Virus record (IMG/VR): IMGVR_UViG_3300037961_006176
Coordinates: 1-45,219 of that record
Length of the DNA stretch: 45,219 nucleotides
Strand: one strand, 5' to 3'
Origin: a virus
Every line of letters begins with the position of its first letter. The stretch's first letter is position 1. The notes beneath the pieces were generated by a model. It searched no databases. It saw nothing but the letters and a program-made list of their open reading frames with translations, and had not been told where the DNA came from. The position numbers were made by a program, and so were the translations under genes. This document shows, piece by piece, positions 15,421 to 22,699 of the stretch.

Positions 15421-15778
15421 CCTCTAGTCTAACAATATCATCTTCTCCAAAATAAGTTCCTGTTTGGACTTCAATAAAAATTACATCTTCAGAAGTTTCG
15501 TTCCAAGCTCTATGTTTGGCTCCTAATGGAATGTGTATTGATTCACCTGGGTATCTAAATACTTTGTCATCATCTAAAATTATAGTTAAATTACCTTTAA
15601 CTACAATCCATTCTTCTCTTCGTTTATTATGGTATTGGTAAGATAATCTTTTACCAGGTTTAACTCTTATTCTTTTTACCTTAACATTCCATTCATCTAA
15701 TAATATTTCATATTCACCCCAAGGTCTATTTTGTTCAGGGCTAGGTAGGTTATTCCACCAACTATCTACTATACTCAT
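15401..15778 (-). CDS. Cupin, type II mannose-6-phosphate isomerase-like
   Basis: A 125-residue single-domain cupin. NRPWGEYEILLDEWNVKVKR at the start, LSYQYHNKRREEWIVVKGN with the metal-binding His/Glu, IPLGAKHRAWN with the third His, and EVQTGTYFGEDDIVRLEDDF at the end match the C-terminal isomerase domain of ManC/AlgA (E-x-Q-x-G-x-Y-x-GEDDIVR). It would interconvert fructose-6-phosphate and mannose-6-phosphate, or a related sugar, feeding NDP-sugar synthesis. It overlaps FkbM on one side and a 53-residue gene on the other (ATGA). Confidence 0.85.
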   Translation of the reverse strand: MSIVDSWWNNLPSPEQNRPWGEYEILLDEWNVKVKRIRVKPGKRLSYQYHNKRREEWIVVKGNLTIILDDDKVFRYPGESIHIPLGAKHRAWNETSEDVIFIEVQTGTYFGEDDIVRLEDDFDRV

Positions 15779-15936
15779 TTTACGTATCCACTTTTAATTT
15801 TTTTAATCATATCTCTAATTTGATCATTCCAAAGACTCCAAGTGTCTCTATCCTGTTCAAAATAAGCTTGTTCACATCTAGTTTTTGTTTCACTTTCAAA
15901 AACATTTAATAGGTTTAGTAATTGATCTTTTATCAT
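15775..15936 (-). CDS. Small hypothetical protein, 53 residues, directly after gp43 N-terminal part
   Basis: Translating the minus strand from the ATG at 15936 gives a 53-residue, helical, charged protein (MIKDQLLNLLNVFESETKTR at the start, IRDMIKKIKSGYVK at the end). Its ATG overlaps the TGA of the polymerase gene (ATGA) and its own TGA overlaps the ATG of the cupin gene (ATGA), exactly as expected of a real coupled gene. No family recognised. Because it starts where the polymerase half ends, an interaction with the split polymerase is conceivable but not shown. Confidence 0.65.
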   Translation of the reverse strand: MIKDQLLNLLNVFESETKTRCEQAYFEQDRDTWSLWNDQIRDMIKKIKSGYVK

Positions 15937-17642
15937 AGTTCTAATTTTACTTCATTTTTAATTACTTTATTCATATGTTTATTAGCACATAAAGCTGATT
16001 CCTGGATAATACGGTGACCAGTTAATGTAATTGCTTCACTTAAAATAGATAAACTCATTCCATATCTAAATGAAGGTAAAGCTGTAGCACCATACAAACT
16101 GTTAAGCAAAATTTTCATTGTATATTGCATTAAGTAATAGTACTCACCTTTTTCTTTATCTCCAGCTTTATAAGCTAATTTCATTTTATTTTTATAATCT
16201 ACTCTTTCATCAAACCATTTATTTAAAATAGTTGATAATGTTGATTCTTTTTTAGTATCAAAAATACTCCCATTTGCTGATATAGCTAGTCCATTTTGTT
16301 CTATCATAGCTACTAGTCTACCTACATTAACTTTAGTTTGTTGTCCTTTAGGATTTTCAACTAATAATTCTTCATCTTGATCACGTTCCTTTAAATCATT
16401 AAGACCTAATCTATTATTTCTATCATCAGCATCTACTATTCTTCCAACAAATGTTTCTTTACCTATATTTAAAGACATTATAATAGATGGATATAGTGAA
16501 GTTAAATCCTCATCAAACATATATTTATACAAACCTGCTTTAGGGCAAAATAAGTAACCACCAGCATAACCTTTTTTACTTTTAGGATTAGGATCTTTGG
16601 CTGGGGGAATTATATTTTGAGATAATAGATAAGCTGAAATTGCTCCGTCTTGTGTATTACTATTAGCATAAACTTCACTATAATTATGTTTGCCTTTATG
16701 TGATAAGTTTTTAGTTAAAGCAATATACTGTAATTTTTCGTCTAGTAATTTTAGTATCTCAACATCACGAAAGTTATATTGAATGAATTTTTGAATATCA
16801 GTTTCAAATAATTGATCTAAATTACCCTCATATTCTACTTTACCTATACCTGTATATTTTTCTCCTATTGCATCTAATTTCCAACTAGGTTCATCTTTCC
16901 AACTATACTTTTTATGTAATCTCATATAGTCTAGGGATTCAACTCCTACAATATCTACAAATTGATTACGTTTAAAGAAATATTGATTACCTTTTTTAGC
17001 ATTTACTCTACTTATTGGTGATAATTCATTAGCAAATTCATCTCCTAATACATTGCACATTCTATAATATAAATAAGGTATATCAAAAAAATCACTATTA
17101 TAACCAATTAAAATATCAGGATCAATTTCTCTAAAATGTTCTAAAAAGTTAGCAAGTAAACTTTGTTCTGTGTTACAAGGTATAATTTCTTTATTTTTAG
17201 CTTTAGTACGTTTTAATTCGTCTTTTTTATCTAAAACTAAAATTACCCATTTATCTGGGGTTTTGTCCCAGTAGGCAATAGATGTAATAGGCATAGGAGC
17301 TCTTTCTATATACTCCTCAGTTAAAGCTCCTCCAATTTCACACTCTATATCAAAAAATAATTCTCTATGACCTGTAGATGGTTTATCATCAATACCATAT
17401 CTCTCAATAAGATATTTTTGATAAGGTTTCATATCATGGAAATGTAAATTAGGGGTGTTTTTATTCCATTCATAGGTCCTAATTAGATTTTCCCCATTAA
17501 TTCCCTTATCTGTAGCCTTGTCTTTAGAACATTCTTTATATGCAGTGTTATACCATTCAAGTTCATCATAACCTGCTTCATCCCATAAATGAATTTTATA
17601 TTTATTATTTCCTAACCTTGTGGCATAACATTTTTTATACAT
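15933..17642 (-). CDS. 43: DNA polymerase family B (gp43), N-terminal part
   Basis: A 569-residue protein with the exonuclease and first half of the polymerase domain. Exo I FFDIE is at 96-100, exo II YNSDFFD at 181-187, exo III YNFRDVE at 289-295, polymerase motif A DLTSLYPSII at 379-388, and motif B KILLNSLYGA at 510-519. It ends about 50 residues after motif B, before motif C, which is encoded separately at 12310-13245. All proofreading and motif A/B catalytic residues are intact, so this is a functional split, not decay. The TGA overlaps the next ATG. Confidence 0.93.
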   Translation of the reverse strand: MYKKCYATRLGNNKYKIHLWDEAGYDELEWYNTAYKECSKDKATDKGINGENLIRTYEWNKNTPNLHFHDMKPYQKYLIERYGIDDKPSTGHRELFFDIECEIGGALTEEYIERAPMPITSIAYWDKTPDKWVILVLDKKDELKRTKAKNKEIIPCNTEQSLLANFLEHFREIDPDILIGYNSDFFDIPYLYYRMCNVLGDEFANELSPISRVNAKKGNQYFFKRNQFVDIVGVESLDYMRLHKKYSWKDEPSWKLDAIGEKYTGIGKVEYEGNLDQLFETDIQKFIQYNFRDVEILKLLDEKLQYIALTKNLSHKGKHNYSEVYANSNTQDGAISAYLLSQNIIPPAKDPNPKSKKGYAGGYLFCPKAGLYKYMFDEDLTSLYPSIIMSLNIGKETFVGRIVDADDRNNRLGLNDLKERDQDEELLVENPKGQQTKVNVGRLVAMIEQNGLAISANGSIFDTKKESTLSTILNKWFDERVDYKNKMKLAYKAGDKEKGEYYYLMQYTMKILLNSLYGATALPSFRYGMSLSILSEAITLTGHRIIQESALCANKHMNKVIKNEVKLEL

Positions 17643-17646
17643 TCAA

Positions 17647-18171
17647 TTATATAAATTTAGATAATTCATCTGATGTAAAGAATTGAAGTAAATTAGGTTT
17701 AAAATAATTAATTGACTTCATTACTTTTTTATCTCGTGTCCTATAAACAACATATCTATCTTCTACCTTCTCGTAGTGACATGGCTCAGCTTGTTCTTTA
17801 GAGCGGACGGTGACAGTTTCCATGGCTTCCTCTTCAGTGCTGCAAGACTTAGACATATTGCTTGCTTGTACTTCTTGATAGGCTGGCCATATCTTATCTT
17901 TAAGGCCATGTAACATAACCCCGTTCCCAAGGGAAACATAAGTAATATCACACAAAGCATCCAAAACTTCCACGATGTCTCCGTTTTCGCAAGCTTGTCT
18001 ATATTCTTCCAATTCTTCAAGTACAAAGTCGTATACGAATTGCCATTCCTTCTTTTCTGGTATCGTTGGTTCATAATTGTTAGGTTTATTAAATGTACTG
18101 TTAAATTCTTCTACTTCATTAACAAAAGGTACATCTACATTATTTTTTTTAAATCCAAATGTTTTACTCAT
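17647..18171 (-). CDS. All-alpha NTP pyrophosphohydrolase (MazG/HisE-like)
   Basis: A 174-residue protein. LEELEEYRQACENGDIVEVL followed by DALCDITYVSLGNGV gives the E-x-x-E ... E-x-x-D Mg-binding arrangement of the all-alpha NTP-PPase superfamily, and AYQEVQASNMSKSC is typical of the phage HisE/MazG-like branch. The C-terminal 60 residues (VEDRYVVYRTRDKKVMKS) look like an added small domain. It would cleave (d)NTPs to NMP and PPi, perhaps adjusting pools during DNA modification. It is linked to the upstream phosphoribosyltransferase gene by an 8-base overlap. The local GC content (17760-18020) is visibly higher than in its neighbours. Confidence 0.8.
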   Translation of the reverse strand: MSKTFGFKKNNVDVPFVNEVEEFNSTFNKPNNYEPTIPEKKEWQFVYDFVLEELEEYRQACENGDIVEVLDALCDITYVSLGNGVMLHGLKDKIWPAYQEVQASNMSKSCSTEEEAMETVTVRSKEQAEPCHYEKVEDRYVVYRTRDKKVMKSINYFKPNLLQFFTSDELSKFI

Positions 18172-18640
18172 TATCTTTCATTTTTTTCCACCAAGATGTT
18201 TTGGCTCCACCTGGCATAGTTAGACCACCAATATAATGAGAATCTCTTAAATGCTCAACCTCCTTTAAGTAATCAGGTATAGCTTCTGAATCTTCTCTCT
18301 CCCATGGATATACTATCCATTGATCTCCTACTTCTTTAGCATAAATGCAATCTTTAAATTTTGAAGTAGGTTTATTATGTAACACAGCCCAATAAGCACC
18401 TGGTGCTTTACTTAAAGTATGTCCTGTATCATTAATATCATCCACAACTAAAGTATTCTTACCTGGATGTAAAACATAAGGTAATCCTAATTCATGTGAA
18501 ATTAATACTGCTGGGATTAAACCTCCTCTCGGTAATCCCATTACTGAATCTATGTTTGGGTAATCCATAAAGATTTTATAACATAGCATTCTTACACATT
18601 CGTGTATTTCAGACCATTCTAAATAAACTTTATTACTCAT
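18164..18640 (-). CDS. Purine phosphoribosyltransferase (guanine/xanthine/hypoxanthine type)
   Basis: A 158-residue PRTase. SVMGLPRGGLIPAVLISHEL is the pyrophosphate-loop region and NTLVVDDINDTGHTL the PRPP-binding motif. The ending VGDQWIVYPWERED resembles the W-x-x-x-PWE segment of xanthine-guanine PRTases. I take the ATG at 18640, which shares bases with the folE2 stop (TAATG), rather than the ATG at 18667, which would overlap folE2 by 28 bases. It converts a purine base plus PRPP to the nucleotide. In this cassette it could recycle guanine released by DpdA. Confidence 0.82.
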   Translation of the reverse strand: MSNKVYLEWSEIHECVRMLCYKIFMDYPNIDSVMGLPRGGLIPAVLISHELGLPYVLHPGKNTLVVDDINDTGHTLSKAPGAYWAVLHNKPTSKFKDCIYAKEVGDQWIVYPWEREDSEAIPDYLKEVEHLRDSHYIGGLTMPGGAKTSWWKKMKDNE

Positions 18641-19659
18641 TAAGATATATGAATTAAACTTGACCATGTTTCATGTGAAACATCGGGGCAAAACTTACTA
18701 TTTGGATGTAGAATAACTGATATAGCATCATGTGAATGTAACGATTCTTGATGTGAACATATTACTCTAAAATCCTTTATTCTTTTATCTGCAATTAATT
18801 GCTCATATATTAATCTAGCAGCATCTTCTACAAATTTAAGATAAGAACCATTTAATTCAGCAAATGCCATTTCATCTTCTCTTTTTACTACTACTTGAGT
18901 TTCTGTATTGAGAGCTCTATCACACATTTCTTGTAATTCCTCTATCCAAACCATATCTTCAAATTCAATGGATATTCTAGCTACTGATCTTTGTGAATGT
19001 GATACTGTGGCTTTATTTCTATATTTTCTAGCATACTCAGCTAATTCATAAGAACAAGGACAAGCTGATGAATATACAAAATCAAAATGAATGTATTTTT
19101 TAAGTTCACCCTCTTTATTTAAATCACCTTCTAAAGTAACATTGTAATACTGGTAGCCCTCATTATCTGATCTTAGTGATTTTTTAATAATAGGGTAAGA
19201 AAATTTAAGTGCAATTTTAGAATCAAATGTATTTAATTTTTCCTTATAAGCATATAAAATATCTTTTAATTTATCTATACTAAAAGTATCATTTCTAAAT
19301 TCATAAAAGGATCTCATAATACGAGACATATTAATACCTTTTTTATGTGCTTCTAAAGATACTGTACCCGTTACTTTAGTTTCTAATTCTATATCACCAT
19401 TATCCCTTGTTGAATATTTTAGTGGTAATCTAAAATTATGGATTCCCACTTGTTGAATTTCAACGGGAGAACCTTGAATTAATGATGAAGGACCATTTTG
19501 CAAATCAGGAAAGGTTTCAATATCTTCCTTTGTAGCAATATAATCTGAATCATAATCCCTATTTGGTTCATTATATTTTATTGAATGTTCATTTGGTTCT
19601 GGTTCTTTGTAGGAATTTACATCTCCCACCCATTCATATTTTTTTTCGAATTTACTCAT
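18640..19659 (-). CDS. folE2: GTP cyclohydrolase FolE2 (type IB)
   Basis: A 339-residue enzyme. Family features are GIHNFRLPLKY early, KGINMSRIMRSFYEF (the FolE2 M-S-R helix), YSSACPCSYELAEYA with the metal-binding/catalytic Cys, SHSQRSVARISIEF, and the C-terminal ESLHSHDAISVI. The first 65 residues are an extra polar extension compared with bacterial FolE2 (about 270 residues). It converts GTP to 7,8-dihydroneopterin triphosphate, the first step toward 7-deazaguanine. Together with QueD, QueE and a QueC homologue it gives the pathway a GTP entry point. Confidence 0.92.
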   Translation of the reverse strand: MSKFEKKYEWVGDVNSYKEPEPNEHSIKYNEPNRDYDSDYIATKEDIETFPDLQNGPSSLIQGSPVEIQQVGIHNFRLPLKYSTRDNGDIELETKVTGTVSLEAHKKGINMSRIMRSFYEFRNDTFSIDKLKDILYAYKEKLNTFDSKIALKFSYPIIKKSLRSDNEGYQYYNVTLEGDLNKEGELKKYIHFDFVYSSACPCSYELAEYARKYRNKATVSHSQRSVARISIEFEDMVWIEELQEMCDRALNTETQVVVKREDEMAFAELNGSYLKFVEDAARLIYEQLIADKRIKDFRVICSHQESLHSHDAISVILHPNSKFCPDVSHETWSSLIHIS

Positions 19660-19786
19660 TTTCTAAATATTCTTTTAATTTATCTATTAATACTAATACT
19701 TCATCTGGTTCCATTGTTATTGCACAACAAACACCAACATTTTCCTCTATTTCCTCTAAAATTTCTAATGCTTCTTCTCTAGACAC
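19652..19786 (-). CDS. Small hypothetical protein between queE and folE2
   Basis: A 44-residue frame with a GTG start at 19786 that overlaps the queE stop; it ends 8 bases inside folE2. It is acidic and helical (EEALEILEEIEENVG, then DEVLVLIDKLKEYLENE) with two adjacent Cys in the middle. An upstream TTG at 19852 would give 66 residues but would overlap queE by 74 bases, and an internal ATG would leave about 20. The start is therefore uncertain. It fills an otherwise empty 119-base gap, which supports a real gene. Confidence 0.5.
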   Translation of the reverse strand: MSREEALEILEEIEENVGVCCAITMEPDEVLVLIDKLKEYLENE

Positions 19787-20561
19787 AACGCTCAGTATTA
19801 AATGCCATAATATGAGCTCTGCCCGTAAATCTCCAACCTCTATCCCTAGCAAAATTCATTACAGGTCCATAACTTTCAAATAAAGATTCCCTATCATCAC
19901 CAGCAGGCATAACCCAAACTTTATCATCTGGTATATTACATTCTTTAAGGAAATCTTCTACTTCACTAACCATAGATAATTTATTATCTAATACAGGTTT
20001 AATATGATAATCATCATGATACTCAATAGACTGTTTTATAGCTTCTACATTGCATCTTTTCGAGTTATGTTTTTTAACCATCCTTTCGTCGACAATTGCT
20101 CCTTGAGGAGTAGTAGCACCAATAACGGGAATGCTATTACTGAACTTAGGAGAAATTGAAAGGAGATTAATAGGATAATCAGTGGGAAGGAAATGACTTC
20201 CTTCAGTTTCGATAGTAATAAAGATATTATTTTCATGAGCAAAATGAGTTAATTCATTTACTAGAGCAGGATGCATTGTAGGAGAACCTCCTGTTAACAT
20301 CATCTCCTTTATATGAGGATGATCATTATACATGTCAATAATATCTTGGAAACAATAAGTACCTTTTTCTGGGTGAATACTTGTATACCAAGAATCACAC
20401 CAACCCCCCTCTCCAAAATAACATCTATGTGTGCATCCTGATGTTCTAACAACAATTGTAGGATAACCTTGTCTTGATCCTTCTGATTGTACTGCGGTGT
20501 AAAGTTCTAACACCCCTAGAGTCTTTTGATAGTCCTCTATTCTTTTTAATTGTTTGTGCAT
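19779..20561 (-). CDS. queE: 7-carboxy-7-deazaguanine synthase QueE (radical SAM)
   Basis: A 260-residue enzyme. LGVLELYTAVQSEGSRQGYP is the usual QueE start. The cluster motif is C-x3-C-x7-C (CTHRCYFGEGGWCD), longer than the standard C-x3-C-x2-C because of an insertion. MMLTGGSPTMHP is the GGE-like motif, IFITIETEGSH a later strand, and LLSISPKFSNS the S-P-K motif of QueE. It turns 6-carboxy-tetrahydropterin into 7-carboxy-7-deazaguanine. It lies between queD and folE2 in the cassette. Confidence 0.9.
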   Translation of the reverse strand: MHKQLKRIEDYQKTLGVLELYTAVQSEGSRQGYPTIVVRTSGCTHRCYFGEGGWCDSWYTSIHPEKGTYCFQDIIDMYNDHPHIKEMMLTGGSPTMHPALVNELTHFAHENNIFITIETEGSHFLPTDYPINLLSISPKFSNSIPVIGATTPQGAIVDERMVKKHNSKRCNVEAIKQSIEYHDDYHIKPVLDNKLSMVSEVEDFLKECNIPDDKVWVMPAGDDRESLFESYGPVMNFARDRGWRFTGRAHIMAFNTERCV

Positions 20562-20605
20562 ATTGTTAATTTTTTAAAGTGGTTTTTCATTCACTAATAA
20601 CCTTT

Positions 20606-21070
20606 TTATTCGCTATAATAAGCTGCATTTTTGCCGTGTTCCATAAACTTAACTTTAGTAACTCTAACTCTACCTTCAGTTTCAGTATCAACAAACTTAT
20701 TAAGCTTATTATAAATATATTCAGCAAATTTCTCTGCGCCAGTAGCCGGTATTACTCTTACTTGAGCTACTCCAGCTGTGTCCATTTCCTTAAATGCATT
20801 AATATATGGATCATCCTCAGCAACTATTAGAGTATGATCAAACATATAATCCATCCATTCTTTAGGTGATTTACCATCAATTTTAGTTTTGGCTCTTTTC
20901 ATACCACCAAAATCCCAAACCCAATTTCTTTCATCTAAACCTCCTTCAAAATAAACTTTAAATGAAATTCCATAACCGTGAATAAATCTACAGTGTGTTG
21001 TTTCTGCTTTCCATTGACGGAACACTGTACTAAATCCGTCAAATACTTTACTTGATTGAAATTTACCCAT
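20606..21070 (-). CDS. queD: 6-carboxy-tetrahydropterin synthase QueD
   Basis: A 154-residue member of the PTPS/QueD family. THCRFIHGYGISFKVYF holds the catalytic Cys and the H-G-(H/Y) metal-site segment, VWDFGGMKR is the D-F-x-x-(L/M)-K motif, and MFDHTLIVAEDD contains the D-H-x-x-L motif. GAEKFAEYIYNKL replaces the common P-T-x-E-N-x-A helix. It makes 6-carboxy-tetrahydropterin from dihydroneopterin triphosphate, the FolE2 product. It overlaps the thioredoxin gene by 8 bases. Confidence 0.88.
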   Translation of the reverse strand: MGKFQSSKVFDGFSTVFRQWKAETTHCRFIHGYGISFKVYFEGGLDERNWVWDFGGMKRAKTKIDGKSPKEWMDYMFDHTLIVAEDDPYINAFKEMDTAGVAQVRVIPATGAEKFAEYIYNKLNKFVDTETEGRVRVTKVKFMEHGKNAAYYSE

Positions 21071-21311
21071 TATAAAAATTTAATATTTGTGCGTCTGGTT
21101 GGTTACCAACTAAACGTCTTAATTCTTGACCATTTTGGTCAACTAAAACTAAACTAGGAACACTTCTAACTCCATACTTCATAGACATTTCTCTATTTTG
21201 ATCAATATCTATTTTTTTGTAATTAATTTGCCCCTTTAACTTTTCCATTCTCGGTGCTAGTGCCTTACAAGGACCACACCATGCTGCTGTAAAATATAAA
21301 ATTGTATTCAT
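21063..21311 (-). CDS. Thioredoxin
   Basis: An 82-residue small thioredoxin. FTAAWCGPCKALAPRM has the WCGPC active site. YKKIDIDQNREMSMKYGVRSVPSLVLVDQNG supplies the rest, including the cis-Pro loop (SVPSL). It is shorter than E. coli thioredoxin (108) but similar to phage thioredoxins and glutaredoxin-length forms. It can reduce ribonucleotide reductase (nrdA/nrdB are at 30186-32889) or other phage enzymes. It overlaps queD. Confidence 0.9.
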   Translation of the reverse strand: MNTILYFTAAWCGPCKALAPRMEKLKGQINYKKIDIDQNREMSMKYGVRSVPSLVLVDQNGQELRRLVGNQPDAQILNFYNG

Positions 21312-21313
21312 AA

Positions 21314-21532
21314 TTAAACTAATTCTTCTATTATACCTATTAACTCACTAAATATAAGAACCCCTACTGCAATAGGCACGGAATATAGTAAAAGTCCATA
21401 ACCAGCTAATCTAAAGCCGGATTTAATAAAACTTACAATTTGATGCCATTTTTGATTTGGCATATATTCTAAATTTTCTCTATCTTTTTTAATACTGTTA
21501 AAATCTTTCATATTTTTATTTTTTATATCCAT
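21314..21532 (-). CDS. Small single-span membrane protein
   Basis: A 72-residue protein with a polar, charged N-terminal 40 residues and one hydrophobic segment at about 44-65 (GYGLLLYSVPIAVGVLIFSE). It ends IIEELV. The ATG at 21532 overlaps the upstream glycosyltransferase stop by 10 bases; an ATG seven codons in (21511) is also possible. No family recognised. Confidence 0.6.
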   Translation of the reverse strand: MDIKNKNMKDFNSIKKDRENLEYMPNQKWHQIVSFIKSGFRLAGYGLLLYSVPIAVGVLIFSELIGIIEELV

Positions 21533-22419
21533 TCTTTAATTTCATTAAATACATATTCTGGTGTGATGCTAGTATGACATTCAAATTGTCTGGGTGTGTT
21601 TTTATGTTCAGGGCACCAATACCAATCACTAACATCAAAAACTTTATCTTTAGAATTCCAACAACCATGACAAACATTTTTATTAGTTATTCTTTTGTAA
21701 TTATTTAAGTTTAAATCAAATTCATGCCAATCTTCTGTAAAATTAGCTATCATAGCAACTGGTTTATCTAATGCATGAGCAACCCAAGCAATACCCGAAG
21801 ATAACCCAATATAAAACTCTGAATGCTCTATATAATTAATTACTTCAGATAAAGGTAAATTTAATTTTTTAACTGATTTTTTAGGTGTTCCATTAAAAAA
21901 TGGACTCTTACCAAATAATTCATGTTGGTCTAAACAAACAGGAGTAATTCCTTCTTTTCTTAACATTCCACATAATTCTTTCCAATAAGGAGATTCTGGT
22001 TGTTTTCTAATTCCCTGTGGAGAGTTCCAATATTTTAATTGACTTGTTGACTGAATGCCAAAAGTAACATACTTACTTTTTATTGGTCTTTCTTTTTTAA
22101 ATGAATCAATTTTAGGTCTTATATATCCTGGGTTTTCGAATCCTAATTGTTCAGCCATACCTTGTTGTAATGGGCTATGAAAATTATAATTAACATCTAA
22201 TGATACATCAAAAGGTTGTGTTCTAGAATTAAGATAATTATCGTCTACAAATATAATATTTGGGTATGATTTAATAAATAAGTTATGAAAATATCTATTA
22301 GCAAAAAAATAAACATTGCAGTTATGTTTTTGTCTATATAATTCTAGATAAGGCATTAGAGCAATAGTATCTCCTAATGATTTAGATAATAAATTAATTA
22401 AATGGTCTTTTATTATCAC
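21523..22419 (-). CDS. TibC-like (BAHT) O-heptosyltransferase
   Basis: A 298-residue GT-B enzyme of the GT9 type. LLSKSLGDTIALMPYLELYR at the start and SEFYIGLSSGIAWVAHALDK in the donor domain match heptosyltransferases, in particular the bacterial autotransporter heptosyltransferase (TibC/AAH) family. The C-terminal part has four Cys (C-x2-C in NVCHGCWN, then WCPEH and FECHTS), as in the iron-finger motif of that family. It would transfer heptose from ADP-heptose to Ser residues of a protein. ADP-heptose enzymes are encoded at 37274-38382. The start is GTG, overlapping the preceding stop (TAGTG). Confidence 0.78.
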   Translation of the reverse strand: MIIKDHLINLLSKSLGDTIALMPYLELYRQKHNCNVYFFANRYFHNLFIKSYPNIIFVDDNYLNSRTQPFDVSLDVNYNFHSPLQQGMAEQLGFENPGYIRPKIDSFKKERPIKSKYVTFGIQSTSQLKYWNSPQGIRKQPESPYWKELCGMLRKEGITPVCLDQHELFGKSPFFNGTPKKSVKKLNLPLSEVINYIEHSEFYIGLSSGIAWVAHALDKPVAMIANFTEDWHEFDLNLNNYKRITNKNVCHGCWNSKDKVFDVSDWYWCPEHKNTPRQFECHTSITPEYVFNEIKEWI

Positions 22420-22610
22420 TATTTTCCTCCGTTCTTTCTATAATCAATTATAAACCCAATAGCTACTAAAATATTTAAACCTAAACTAGCTAATATCTCA
22501 TGTATATCTTGATACACATTTAAACTTAAATGAACATGCCCTATAATCCAAAACGGAATAGCCATTTGCTGACTATACCAAATTAAAGCAAATTCTAAAA
22601 ATTTTTTCAT
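22419..22610 (-). CDS. Small membrane protein, 63 residues
   Basis: A 63-residue protein with two hydrophobic segments (about 6-28 and 41-56) and a basic end (DYRKNGGK). The frame is open further upstream to an ATG at 22694, but that region is the tRNA-Gln gene, so the ATG at 22610 (MKKFLEFALIWY) is chosen; it follows an AAAATT leader like many genes here. The stop overlaps the next GTG start. Family unknown. Confidence 0.65.
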   Translation of the reverse strand: MKKFLEFALIWYSQQMAIPFWIIGHVHLSLNVYQDIHEILASLGLNILVAIGFIIDYRKNGGK

Positions 22611-22622
22611 AATTTTAATTTG

Positions 22623-22693
22623 TAGTCTCATAAGGATTCGAACCTTAACTAGCTGGACCAAAACCAGCTGTGCTACCGTTACACCATGAGACA
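22623..22693 (-). tRNA. tRNA-Gln (anticodon UUG)
   Basis: The minus strand folds into a full cloverleaf of 71 bases. It has a D-arm GTGT/GCAC, an anticodon stem GCTGG/CCAGC with loop TTTTGGT (anticodon TTG, reading CAA), a 4-base variable loop, and a T-arm TAAGG/CCTTA with loop TTCGAAT. The acceptor stem pairs at six positions; the first pair is T-T, in line with the weak first pair of Gln tRNAs. CCA is not encoded. It lies 6 bases after queC. Reading CAA fits the AT-rich codon use of this phage. Confidence 0.92.
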
Positions 22694-22699
22694 ATTGTA

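Noticed and set aside
12310-17642. Split inteins joining the two polymerase halves
   Set aside because: The first half ends NEVKLEL soon after motif B and the second starts MKHLEETPWF with no intein blocks and no Cys, Ser or Thr at the splice position.
15933-17642. Polymerase truncated by a sequencing error or recent frameshift
   Set aside because: The missing part is 2.7 kb away behind six complete genes, each with its own start, so this is a stable gene split.
17763-18074. 103-residue minus-strand frame inside the NTP pyrophosphohydrolase gene
   Set aside because: It overlaps a gene with clear family motifs in another frame and has no recognisable features, so it is a shadow frame.
22611-22694. 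N-terminal extension of the 63-residue membrane protein to an ATG at 22694
   Set aside because: These codons are the tRNA-Gln gene read in frame; the cloverleaf is complete and the ATG at 22610 gives a normal membrane protein.
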